A stretch of DNA of 51,181 nt from Rickettsiaceae bacterium (GCA_021323415.1 JAJONM010000002.1:1-51181), one strand, 5' to 3'; counted from the first letter of the stretch, positions 7,994 to 16,232 are shown. The notes: generated by a model not told the origin, from the letters alone. Translations and numbers: made by a program.

Positions 7994-9712
7994 ATGAGCA
8001 AAGGATCAAAAGAGCATATTCGTATAGAATCAGAAGATAGTGGTGTATTGGTTACACCGGTGGATTATGAAGCATTGCTTTTAACTAAGCTTTATCATGC
8101 TTGTGCAAAAGCTCAAAATAAAAATGACCTGGAAGGCATTGCGGCCATAATAGAAACCATTAAAGAAAAGAAATATGATATTAATCGTATCATTGAACTA
8201 ACAGAAGATGTCGCTATTTATAAACGTGATGCTAATGGAAAAATAGTTACAGAAAAGGAAGTAGATTCAAACGGTAACGAACAGGATGTACCAGTAGTTC
8301 TAACTACAGAAAAGAGAGCTATTGGTAAAGCGTTGCCATTCTTTGGATTGGCTTATAGCGAAATTGCAGAAAGTAACCTATCTACAAAAGAAATTGTAAA
8401 AATTAGAATAGCTATAGCAGAAAAATTATCATCTATTCCAAATATTGAAGTTAACAAAAGCTTTATAAATGTTTTAAAGTTTGGTGATGGGACAGATGAA
8501 AATCCATATTGGGAGAAAATAGAAGTAACTAACTTCTTAAGTATCCTTGAGAAGCAAAAGCCTTTATGGAGAATCATATCTGAAAAAGCAGCTGACGGAA
8601 TGGATAAAGTTGCAAGCGCCTTAGGTGTTAGCAATGAAAAAATAACACTGGCTTTAGAAAGTAATGATTCTACTACTGATTTGAAAAAGCACTCAGATTT
8701 GGTTAATCGCCAACCAACTCCACCTAACTTAAAAACCAGCAAAAGCAGATTGGGTAGCAGCGGCAGTTTATCATCTTTTTCAAGGTCGCTTTCAAGGTCA
8801 CAATCATTTATGAAAAAGCCTGAATTAAGTATAACTGGTGCGGAAGGTGATAAACTGTCTTCAAGTGTTCCCCAATTAGCTCCGCGTGTACATAGCAGAA
8901 AGCGCAGTATATCTGCTGTTATAAAATATGCTCCGCAAAAACAAGTGGAAAAGAAGCTGGATTTAAACAGCTCTGGCAGCCTGGTGGAAGAAAACAACTC
9001 GCCGTCAATATCCTCATCAAACTCTAATGATGATATGATAAAATCAGCTGACTTTATTACTACATCTAAGTCGATAGATGGTGTTAAGATTGAAGGATCA
9101 ATTCCTACAATGTACCCTGATTCGCAAAGTGATATATCAGATTCATCAGGCTCAGAATCTGATGATATGATAAGATTAGTGGATTTTATTAGTACATACG
9201 TTAATGTGATTAACAGTGCTAAGATTGAAGGGCCAATTTTTAAAATGCGCAATGATTCGCAAAGCGATAAATCAGATTCATCAGGCTCAAAATCTGATGA
9301 TAAGATTGAAAATTCACGCAGGACAAGCTGGCAAAAAGAATTTTTAGTCAAAGCAAGCCATAAAGCACCAAGGCAACTAACCTATAAATTTAGGCAAATT
9401 CCTGATCCATCAGCTCAGGAACCATCTGATGAGAAAGCAAAATTGAGCAAAAGTACATCGCCAGATATCCGCCCACGTTCATCGACATCTGGTGCTGAAA
9501 CCCGCAATTTTGCAGAAAAAGCAAAAACTGTAAGATACAAAGAAAAAAACTTTGCTGAGAAACTTGAGCAAGAATGGAAAGATGAAAAGCCAGCCATAGC
9601 AGCAAAGCCTGAAGAAAAAGAACCAAGTTCTGAAGATAAGAAAAAAGCAAACAGGGTTAAAGCGGAAATTGAAAAGAAGTACAAAGGCTCGCAAGGGATA
9701 TCAAAAAAATAA
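7994..9712 (+). CDS. Unrecognised 572-aa low-complexity protein (candidate effector)
   Basis: No known domain. Residues 1-210 are probably helical and globular. Residues 210 to the end are polar and Ser/Lys-rich, with RSLSRSQSF near 270 and SRKRSIS near 305. Two tandem 44-45 aa units start at residues 346 and 390 (each DDMI...DF...KIEG...DSQSD...SDSSGS), with the beginning of a third at 435. Near the C-terminus NFAEKAK and NFAEKLE repeat a motif also present in the ankyrin protein at 4168 (SFAERIK) and the protein at 28452 (SFADRVT). GAGG at 7984-7987 is 6 bp from the ATG. Its stop is 12 bp before the ankyrin gene at 9725, so the three genes 7994-12555 probably form an operon. A secreted, intrinsically disordered effector is an inference. 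A large antisense frame over 8353-9351 mirrors the Ser/Asp-rich composition and is not believed. Confidence 0.75.
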   Translation: MSKGSKEHIRIESEDSGVLVTPVDYEALLLTKLYHACAKAQNKNDLEGIAAIIETIKEKKYDINRIIELTEDVAIYKRDANGKIVTEKEVDSNGNEQDVPVVLTTEKRAIGKALPFFGLAYSEIAESNLSTKEIVKIRIAIAEKLSSIPNIEVNKSFINVLKFGDGTDENPYWEKIEVTNFLSILEKQKPLWRIISEKAADGMDKVASALGVSNEKITLALESNDSTTDLKKHSDLVNRQPTPPNLKTSKSRLGSSGSLSSFSRSLSRSQSFMKKPELSITGAEGDKLSSSVPQLAPRVHSRKRSISAVIKYAPQKQVEKKLDLNSSGSLVEENNSPSISSSNSNDDMIKSADFITTSKSIDGVKIEGSIPTMYPDSQSDISDSSGSESDDMIRLVDFISTYVNVINSAKIEGPIFKMRNDSQSDKSDSSGSKSDDKIENSRRTSWQKEFLVKASHKAPRQLTYKFRQIPDPSAQEPSDEKAKLSKSTSPDIRPRSSTSGAETRNFAEKAKTVRYKEKNFAEKLEQEWKDEKPAIAAKPEEKEPSSEDKKKANRVKAEIEKKYKGSQGISKK

Positions 9713-9724
9713 GAAGAGATAAAA

Positions 9725-10921
9725 ATGAAAAGAATAGCTGAAGATAATGAACATGGAAGAAATGTAAGGCCGAGAACTGATGCAGGACAGGATAATTTTA
9801 TTTTAATGGACTATTCGAGTAATATATCCATACACGAGGCTGCAAAATCGGGCGATATAGCAGCTTTAGCGTTATTAACCCAAAATACAAAAAATATTGA
9901 TGCTCGTGATGCTTTTGGCTCTACTGTCCTGTATCAAGCTATTTGTGCTGGACGTACTAATGCTGCGATCTTCATGATTTCTAAAGGCGCGAATATTTAT
10001 TCGCTGGATGATTTTAATAGATCTGCCCTACATATTGCGGCTCAAAGTGGTAACGTAGAATTAACTGAATTTTTGTTAAGTCGCGGAGCTGATGTTAATG
10101 CAAAAGACGACTCTGGACAAACTACCTTAAGTTTGCTTGCTCATGAAGGGAGTGAAAATGATGGAGATTTTGCTGCTTTGCAAAAATTGTTAATAAAACA
10201 CAAAGCATACATAAATGTAATAGACTATGATGGTCTAGCCCCACTTCATATTACTGCCTTTGGTAGAATAGGAAGCGCAAGGCGTTTTATCGAAAATGGC
10301 GCCAATGTAAATTTACAAGATGACTCGGGTGACACATCAATAGACATCTACTTAAAAGTACGTCATGATCAGGATATATCCGAGTTTATTAAATTATTAC
10401 TTTGTGCTGGTGCTACTTACTCAAAAAAGCAGATAAAGTTTTATAGAGATAATACCTCCGGAAGTGCCGCGGCATTTAGTGTATTTGATTATGCAAAAAC
10501 TACTCTGACTTATCAACCAATACCACTTATTCCTTTATTAATGTTAAGCCCTGAATTTGTAGTTAGCTATTCTGCAGAGCTAAGAAAGGAAATAGAAGGC
10601 AAAGGAAGTAAAGCATTGTCGAAAATCCTTGAACGGACTGGATTACCTTATCTTCCAGCGGAATTGATAGGAAAAGAATTATTTAAATATCTTTCTATCG
10701 AAGATGTCGGCGTTGCTTTTTCCCTTTCCAGCCAGCATGACCAGCAAACCCGCCCATTAGATCAAGGTGAGCAAAGGGTAGTTCCATACTCACTTGATGT
10801 TGCAGAAAGGAATACCAGAGAAACCTACCCAGCTAAACTTGATGAGAAGATAAAATTATTTACTGCGGATATTGAGAAGAGAAGGGCTGAGGCTGATAAA
10901 GTGGCAAACAAGGGGAGATAA
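9725..10921 (+). CDS. Ankyrin-repeat/F-box-like protein, first of a tandem pair
   Basis: 398 aa. The N-terminal tag MKRIAEDNEHGRNVRPRTD is followed by about six ankyrin units (residues 35-235) and an F-box-like segment LPYLPAELIGKELFKYL at about 307-323. The tail is shared almost word for word with the next gene: SSQHDQQTR, GEQRVVPYSLDVAER, TRETYPAKLD, KLFTADIEKRRA; it ends NKGR. The first 65 bp of the gene are nearly identical to the start of the gene at 10924, so the pair arose by duplication. The ankyrin middles have diverged and this copy has fewer repeats. GAAGAGAT upstream is the ribosome site. A host-directed ubiquitin-ligase adaptor is the likely role, inferred from the domain pairing (known for Legionella AnkB and for Orientia Ank proteins). 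Confidence 0.85.
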   Translation: MKRIAEDNEHGRNVRPRTDAGQDNFILMDYSSNISIHEAAKSGDIAALALLTQNTKNIDARDAFGSTVLYQAICAGRTNAAIFMISKGANIYSLDDFNRSALHIAAQSGNVELTEFLLSRGADVNAKDDSGQTTLSLLAHEGSENDGDFAALQKLLIKHKAYINVIDYDGLAPLHITAFGRIGSARRFIENGANVNLQDDSGDTSIDIYLKVRHDQDISEFIKLLLCAGATYSKKQIKFYRDNTSGSAAAFSVFDYAKTTLTYQPIPLIPLLMLSPEFVVSYSAELRKEIEGKGSKALSKILERTGLPYLPAELIGKELFKYLSIEDVGVAFSLSSQHDQQTRPLDQGEQRVVPYSLDVAERNTRETYPAKLDEKIKLFTADIEKRRAEADKVANKGR

Positions 10922-10923
10922 AA

Positions 10924-12555
10924 ATGAAAAGAATAGCTGAAGATAATGAACGTGGGAGAAATGTAAGGCCGAGAACTGATGAAGTGCCTCCGCTTGTTAA
11001 TCCAGCACCTATTATTAGTGCTCCACAACCTTTAGCCCCTCGGCAGCCAATAGTCAAAGCGCTACACATGGCGGCGATGGAAGGTAATATGGTGCAGTTG
11101 CGCCTGCTAGCAGAGCGCACTCAGGATATTGACGTGCGTGATAATGACGGAATGACTGCTTTATATTATGCGGTAGCGTATAACAACATTGATGCCACTC
11201 GATTTCTGCTTGAAAAGGGAGCAAAAAAAGAAGAAGTTGATAAATATGGCTCTAATGCACTGCATGTAGCTGCTTTAAATAATAGTTGTTATGTGGCTTC
11301 TATGCTTATTGATCTTGGTGTGGATGTAAATGTTAGAGATTCTGAAAATCGCACACCTATGCATGATGCTGCGACAGAAGAAGGTAGCTTACAAGTGCTT
11401 AAATTGCTATGTGCAAAAGGTGCTGATATAAATGCAAAAGACAATCACCGCGAGACACCGCTGGATTCTGCTGCCGAAAATGGCTACACTGAGATAGTTG
11501 AATTTCTGGTTAGTAAGGGAGCAAATATAAATGAAGAAAGATACTATAATGCCATTCCGTTAGATCGTGCAATAATAAATCTTCATAAAGAAACTGCTAA
11601 ATTTCTACTTAGTAAAGGCGCAATTATGACTGATGCTATATTTGCTGCTGTTGATGATTATAGTGATGCGAAAGAAACTTTGACTTTCTTACAAGATATC
11701 GGATGTGACATAAACAAAAAAATTTACGGTCATAGTGGAATTAGCCTCTTAAATTGTGCTTTGGGCAATGATAATCTTAATGATGATCAGTTTGAGGGAC
11801 TATTAAGATTATTTATAAGCCACAAAGCGCATATAAATTCTAAAAATGAAATGGGCAGTACCCCACTGCATCGAGCTGCACACGAACCCCAAGCAACAAA
11901 ATTTGTTATTGAAAATGGTGGTAATGTTAATTCTAGGAATGAGGATGGGAAGACTCTATTAGGACGGATATTAGATTATAATGGGGAAGTACATTATAAT
12001 GGAAACGCTTTAAAACTCACTACATTGTTACTTTGCGCTGGCGCTACCTTCACTTGGGAAGAGGTTAATGATGCACTTAAACATAAACAATCCGATAATG
12101 ACATAGAAGCGATAGTTGGTATCTTTAGAAATTCAAAAGTTATTAATCTATCTTTAGATAAACGCCAATTAGCAAATGAGTTTGTATCAAGCTATCCTGA
12201 GGAGCTTTTTAGTGAATTTGTAGATAAAGCAAGTGATACGGCATGGCAGATGATACAGCGTAATAGTAATAAATACGGCCCAAATGTATTTTTTAATTTG
12301 CCGAAGGAAATGATTAAAGAAATATTAGTAAGGCTTCCTGTTGCCGATATTTGCTCGTTCCTCACCCTTTCCAGCCAGCATGACCAGCAAACCCGCCAAT
12401 TAGCCGAGGGTGAGCAAAGGATAGTTCCATACTCACTTGATGTGGCAGAAAGAAGAACCAGGGAAACTTACCCAGCTAAACTCGACGCTAAAGTAAAATT
12501 ATTTACTGAAGATATTGAGAGAAGAAGAGATGGGGCTGAAGGCAGGGGAAGGTAA
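10924..12555 (+). CDS. Ankyrin-repeat/F-box-like protein, second of a tandem pair
   Basis: 543 aa. The gene starts 2 bp after the stop of its sister, with the same leader GGGAGATAAAA before ATG and the same N-terminal tag (MKRIAEDNERGRNVRPRTD). Eight to nine ankyrin units span about residues 42-385 (clearest: ETPLDSAAENGYTEIVEFL and STPLHRAAHEP). The F-box-like segment NLPKEMIKEILVRLPVADI lies at about 458-476, and the shared tail (SSQHDQQTR, PYSLDVAER, TRETYPAKLD) ends in EGRGR. The strictly conserved ends and freely varying middle suggest the ends are functional modules (export and SCF docking) and the ankyrins are the variable target-binding part. A perfect 9-bp hairpin follows at 12565-12589. 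Confidence 0.87.
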   Translation: MKRIAEDNERGRNVRPRTDEVPPLVNPAPIISAPQPLAPRQPIVKALHMAAMEGNMVQLRLLAERTQDIDVRDNDGMTALYYAVAYNNIDATRFLLEKGAKKEEVDKYGSNALHVAALNNSCYVASMLIDLGVDVNVRDSENRTPMHDAATEEGSLQVLKLLCAKGADINAKDNHRETPLDSAAENGYTEIVEFLVSKGANINEERYYNAIPLDRAIINLHKETAKFLLSKGAIMTDAIFAAVDDYSDAKETLTFLQDIGCDINKKIYGHSGISLLNCALGNDNLNDDQFEGLLRLFISHKAHINSKNEMGSTPLHRAAHEPQATKFVIENGGNVNSRNEDGKTLLGRILDYNGEVHYNGNALKLTTLLLCAGATFTWEEVNDALKHKQSDNDIEAIVGIFRNSKVINLSLDKRQLANEFVSSYPEELFSEFVDKASDTAWQMIQRNSNKYGPNVFFNLPKEMIKEILVRLPVADICSFLTLSSQHDQQTRQLAEGEQRIVPYSLDVAERRTRETYPAKLDAKVKLFTEDIERRRDGAEGRGR

Positions 12556-12564
12556 GATTTAAAA

Positions 12565-12589
12565 AATTGTCACCCTGAGAGTGACAATT
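12565..12589. terminator. Bidirectional terminator hairpin
   Basis: AATTGTCAC (12565-12573) and GTGACAATT (12581-12589) pair perfectly around a 7-nt loop, in the 39-bp gap between the converging ankyrin gene and comEC. An A-run on the 5' side gives comEC a T-tract on its strand. Confidence 0.6.
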
Positions 12590-12594
12590 CCGTG

Positions 12595-14631
12595 CTACCT
12601 ACTATTCCACAACCTATCACCCTTCTTTTGAGCTACGCTTGCAATTTCAATCGTATCAGATAGGAATATGGTATGCGTGCCGCCCTCTTTCAGATTATAC
12701 AAACTTATAATTCGAGCATTAGGGCAGGTGGCTTTTGTGTGGGTAAAGTTGATTATTACATCTGCGCCAACACAATCTTCTTCTAAGGCCAGTGGCTGTT
12801 TGGCAAAAACGGTGGTAAACTTATCTTTCTTATAAATACATCCGATAGCATCACAATTAATTGCGGTATCTTTGCCTGATTTTTCGTCTTCTATAATTTC
12901 AGTTTCACTACTACCAAATTTCTTTTGCCATGTTTCGCGTGAATATTTTTCCTGATTTTTATTAGAAAATACAAATCTCTCGTCAATCTTAACTGCAAAT
13001 AGCTTGCCGCTTTCATCGATTATTATATCAGGCACATGGGTATACTGCGCTAACGCTACACCAAGCAAAACGGGGATCGCTCCCAAATAGCGCAGTTTAG
13101 TAAGCCACAAGCAAAACCACAAGCCACCGATAGCCATTAATATAAGACTGGCATCGGGTAACTGGGGTAATGATGAAACTGGCTGTGGCAGGCTGGTTAT
13201 ATATTTTGCCGCGCCTGAGACGAGTTCAATCCCCCAGCACATTGGCACTAACCCAACGCTTTCCAATCCAAAAGGCATCAGCAATAATGTAATCACTCCC
13301 GCTGGCATCACAATGAAAGATGTAATTGGTATAGCTATCAGATTGGTTAAAATTCCGTAGGACGAAAAGTTATTAAAGTGATAAATAGTAAAAGGGGCGG
13401 TAGCTATTCCGGCAATTAGTGATGATGCAATAATACCAAGGAAATAGAAAATTGTTCGCTTAATTATACTCTTCTTGGTTTCGCTCCCGATGATGTTACT
13501 CACCAATTCATAACAACTAATTAAAGCAATTACTGATGCAAATGACATTTGAAAGCTTGGGTCTAGTGCGCTCTCGGGCATAAAGATTAATATAATTATC
13601 GCAGCAAATGCAATGGAACGGAGTGGTGCGCCAGTCCTATCTATAATAATTGCGATAAGTATTAACGAAGTCATTATAAATGAACGCTGCGCAGGCACAG
13701 GTGCGCCAGAAATAAGCAAATAAGCAAAGCTACTTAATATCGCAATTGCCGCTGCCCACTTTTTTATATTAAAACGCAAAGCAATTACCGGAATCATCGC
13801 CAGCAACGCCCTGCTGAAAAAATAGAAAATCGCAGCAGCTAAGGTTAAGTGCAGGCCAGAGATTGAAAGTATGTGCGAGATGCCCGATACACGCCATTCA
13901 TCACGTATAGTTTTATCAATACCGCTTTGCTCTCCCACCAATAACGCAACTGCAATATTACCAGGTTTTGGGTCAGTATTTTCCAAAATATTATTTACAA
14001 TTTTTTGGCGGACTTTCTCTATAAAGCTATCACTTATGTTTGATTTATTAATAACCTCGATAGAAGAGATGCTGTAACCAACTGCGCCAATTTGTTCAAA
14101 AAATGCATAACGCGAAAAATCATAACCACCCGGAATTGCCGCTTGTGGCGGTGGTGATAGTGATGCCAGAAACAAAACAGTATCGCCAGGGTTAGCACCG
14201 TTATCGTTAGTTCTTACAATAACGCGGATTTTTTCGGGAGTATCGGTAGCATCAACTCCTTCAATAGCAGGGTTTGTGATAATAAATCGGCTGCCGCTTG
14301 GCATCGCCTGAATTTCGCTGACAACGCCGGTAATTTTCTTTATGCCAGTTTCTTTTTGCAAAACTGGAGCAACAATACTTAATGTCCTAATATTAGCCGC
14401 GACAAAGCCTGAGGATATTACCGCGCTAGTTAAAAATACTAAGAAAAAAGCAGATTTCTTTCTAAAAGTAAGTGCTAGTATGCTGCTTACTAAAAAGATA
14501 GTAATGCCGTATATTAATCTGGGTTCAAAGGGCAGGGTGAAATAAAAAACAATCCCGATGCAGAAAAATACCGGAAACCAAAGTATCCATGAGTCTTTTT
14601 CAGCAAGGAAGATGTTTTTTAGTTTTTGCAT
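12595..14631 (-). CDS. comEC: ComEC/Rec2-type DNA-uptake channel protein
   Basis: 678 aa. Polytopic inner-membrane protein that moves single-stranded DNA into the cytoplasm during transformation. The N-terminus has a pair of membrane segments, then the soluble OB-like domain (about 75-190). The competence-domain core follows with VALLVGEQSGI and HILSISGLHLTL, then many hydrophobic spans to about 525. The C-terminal soluble part retains the shape of the metallo-beta-lactamase domain but without its HxHxD ligands, as in many alphaproteobacterial members. I start at ATG 14631; an upstream TTG frame to 14742 exists only by reading out of an R1 repeat. No strong Shine-Dalgarno sequence is visible. 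No other competence genes are nearby. Confidence 0.88.
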   Translation of the reverse strand: MQKLKNIFLAEKDSWILWFPVFFCIGIVFYFTLPFEPRLIYGITIFLVSSILALTFRKKSAFFLVFLTSAVISSGFVAANIRTLSIVAPVLQKETGIKKITGVVSEIQAMPSGSRFIITNPAIEGVDATDTPEKIRVIVRTNDNGANPGDTVLFLASLSPPPQAAIPGGYDFSRYAFFEQIGAVGYSISSIEVINKSNISDSFIEKVRQKIVNNILENTDPKPGNIAVALLVGEQSGIDKTIRDEWRVSGISHILSISGLHLTLAAAIFYFFSRALLAMIPVIALRFNIKKWAAAIAILSSFAYLLISGAPVPAQRSFIMTSLILIAIIIDRTGAPLRSIAFAAIIILIFMPESALDPSFQMSFASVIALISCYELVSNIIGSETKKSIIKRTIFYFLGIIASSLIAGIATAPFTIYHFNNFSSYGILTNLIAIPITSFIVMPAGVITLLLMPFGLESVGLVPMCWGIELVSGAAKYITSLPQPVSSLPQLPDASLILMAIGGLWFCLWLTKLRYLGAIPVLLGVALAQYTHVPDIIIDESGKLFAVKIDERFVFSNKNQEKYSRETWQKKFGSSETEIIEDEKSGKDTAINCDAIGCIYKKDKFTTVFAKQPLALEEDCVGADVIINFTHTKATCPNARIISLYNLKEGGTHTIFLSDTIEIASVAQKKGDRLWNSR

Positions 14632-14721
14632 ACTACATGTAAGCCATTTATAGTTAATACATTTCTCGGCTGCAGGTTTCTTACTATAAACTTTTTCTTT
14701 GAAAGAAGTATATTTATAATT

Positions 14722-14795
14722 GACCTGGATCCTGGATACCAAAAAATCTAAGGCTTGCTCAGCAGAGCCTAAGATTTTAACGGTTCCAGGATGAC
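14722..14795. repeat. R1 palindromic element, right half variant
   Basis: GACCTGGATCCTGGATA (14722-14738) and GTTCCAGGATGAC (14783-14795) are the inner and outer R1 ends. Between them AAAATCTAAGGC and GCCTAAGATTTT form a perfect inner palindrome. It lies between comEC and yraN. Confidence 0.75.
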
Positions 14796-14818
14796 GATTC
14801 CTACGGAATCGAATTCAA

Positions 14819-15229
14819 TCACTCCCATGCATTTGTAATATGCTTAATCAAAAACTTAGGCGAAATAAAAATCACATCGAATCGTGCATTATTGTTAGCG
14901 AATTTTTTGTTATGAAATAAGAAAACTTCTGCTGCCCTTTTTATTCTGGCTTTCTGGCTAGGCGATATAGCTTCATAGATATTATTAGATTCTTTCCGTG
15001 CTTTTACTTCTACGAAAACTAAACGATTGCCACGCCTTGCAATGATATCTACTTCTCCCATATGGGTTTTATACCTACGCTCAAGTATGGTGTAAAATTT
15101 AAGGCGTAGATATAGGACTGAGAAGGTCTCTGCCATTACGCCAAATTGGTAAGTAGATTTTTTATTTTTTATCATATCATCTTGATAAGATGAAAAATAA
15201 TCAGATGCAATTTGTTTTCTATATACCAT
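14819..15229 (-). CDS. yraN: YraN family protein (UPF0102, endonuclease-like fold)
   Basis: 136 aa. It has the PD-(D/E)xK-like core: MAE near residue 32, GEVDIIARR and FVEVKARK. The conserved acidic pair and Lys fit a nuclease fold, but biochemical activity is not established for the family. The N-terminus is about 15 residues longer than usual; the ATG at 15229 is the first available. It reads in the same direction as comEC, from which it is separated by a half R1 element. Confidence 0.88.
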   Translation of the reverse strand: MVYRKQIASDYFSSYQDDMIKNKKSTYQFGVMAETFSVLYLRLKFYTILERRYKTHMGEVDIIARRGNRLVFVEVKARKESNNIYEAISPSQKARIKRAAEVFLFHNKKFANNNARFDVIFISPKFLIKHITNAWE

Positions 15230-15420
15230 AATTCATTAATTTAAAAATGAGTCCCATTACTCAAAAATGGTACTTCGGCAAGAATTTCAAACTGTCTTAT
15301 TGGAAACTCGCACAAACTGTGGCTTTTGGTAATATAGAAAACCAAAGACTGGTGCTAAGGGGTATTGTTGGTCAGCCCGAAATGGTGGATGCTGGGCGAG
15401 TTGGTCATGAATATATTAAT

Positions 15421-15453
15421 ATACCACGACAGATTTTCAAATCATCGTGGTAT
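15421..15453. terminator. Terminator hairpin downstream of the cold-shock gene
   Basis: ATACCACGA (15421-15429) and TCGTGGTAT (15445-15453) pair perfectly, with GATTT/AAATC extending the stem inside. It begins 20 bp beyond the stop of the cold-shock gene on its strand. Confidence 0.6.
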
Positions 15454-15473
15454 AAATAGTAAGAATTAAGCGA

Positions 15474-15680
15474 TTAACAAAGCGCTAAATTTATAGCTGA
15501 AGTTTTACCTTGACGGTTCGACTCCAGATCATAGCTGATACGAGCGCCTTCATTCAAAGTTTTCATACCTGCTTCTTCTAGTGCACTGATGTGCACAAAC
15601 GCATCAGAGCCACCTTGATCAGGTTGAATAAAACCAAAACCCTTTGTAGGGTTAAACCATTTAACAGTACCATTAGCCAT
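15474..15680 (-). CDS. Cold-shock domain protein (CspA family)
   Basis: A 68-aa single cold-shock domain and RNA chaperone. It has RNP1 KGFGFIQ and RNP2 DAFVHIS, starting MANGTVKWFNPTKG. AAAGGA lies 8 bp upstream of the ATG. About 230 bp of untranslated leader separate it from a good promoter at 15914-15942, which fits the long, temperature-responsive leaders known for this family; regulation here is inferred. Confidence 0.95.
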   Translation of the reverse strand: MANGTVKWFNPTKGFGFIQPDQGGSDAFVHISALEEAGMKTLNEGARISYDLESNRQGKTSAINLALC

Positions 15681-15910
15681 AAGAATATCCTTTTATTGGC
15701 GTTTACATAACCACCCACACAATGCAGGCGGTATAAAAAGAGGTCGGAATTAAAAAGGCAGAACCTTGCCTCTTTTAGAAACGTCAGGGGAAATAAAAGA
15801 ATACTGGGAGGTTTTCTTAAATATTATGCTTTATAAGCACAAGCTGTAAGAGGCTATGCCTAAAGAAGCGTCAACTGTCATCAATTAAAGAGTAAATACC
15901 GAACTCGGAG
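15681..15910 (-). promoter_or_regulatory. Long 5' leader of the cold-shock gene
   Basis: No gene lies between the promoter and the cold-shock start codon. On the minus strand the leader contains AAAAGAGG and CCTCTTTT, which can pair, and inside them a GGCA-6 nt-TGCC hairpin followed by TTTTT (about 15738-15775). This could switch between two folds or act as an attenuator. Cold-shock mRNA leaders often contain such thermosensitive structures. Confidence 0.4.
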
Positions 15911-15913
15911 GAT

Positions 15914-15942
15914 ACCCTATCTTGTTAAAAGAGCTAAGTCAA
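15914..15942 (-). promoter_or_regulatory. Putative sigma-70 promoter of the cold-shock gene
   Basis: On the minus strand TTGACT (15937-15942) is followed after 17 bp by TAGGGT (15914-15919). It overlaps the 3' end of the GIY-YIG remnant. Confidence 0.4.
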
Positions 15943-16118
15943 GTATTTTGGTGGAAACAGGCAAAAGTGTTTGAACAAGTGGTAGAAATAACAGTGGAGA
16001 TAATGGGGGGTACTTCGCCCGCATTATGTTTTACCAGACGTGCTTTTAAATCGTCAGTAATTCCGGTGTAATAATGTTCGGAATCGAGAGATCTTTGGAG
16101 AATGTAAATATATTTCAT
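15939..16118 (-). pseudogene. GIY-YIG endonuclease-like remnant (truncated)
   Basis: A 59-codon frame begins MKYIYILQRS and continues HYYTGITDDLKARLVKHNAG. That is the first half of a small GIY-YIG (UPF0213-type) protein: YIYIL and YYTGIT are the two halves of the signature, with the catalytic Arg in LKARL. After GEVP, at a run of six C, the sequence loses all resemblance to the family and stops. Normal members are about 80-100 aa and continue with KYRPW and a conserved Glu. I read it as a truncated remnant between tRNA-Ala and the cold-shock gene. Confidence 0.65.
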
Positions 16119-16232
16119 TGTGTTAATCTAGTCCGCTTACGCCTTATCGGGCTTCAGCGCGACAGCCTATCTCTAACTCCCTTCGCCTCGTCAAGCAATG
16201 GCTTGCCGAGCCAAAGCTCGAAGAGCGTAGGC

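Noticed and set aside
8353..9351. A 332-codon open frame on the minus strand
   Set aside because: It lies entirely antisense to the 572-aa gene, its composition is the mirror of the Ser/Asp-rich repeats, and there is no ribosome site or recognisable domain.
14632..14742. Extended N-terminus for comEC from a TTG codon
   Set aside because: The extra residues are translated from an R1 half repeat; the ATG at 14631 gives the normal family start.
15247..15459. A 70-codon plus-strand frame between yraN and the cold-shock gene
   Set aside because: Its end is formed by the terminator hairpin of the cold-shock gene, there is no Shine-Dalgarno sequence, and no protein-like pattern is visible.
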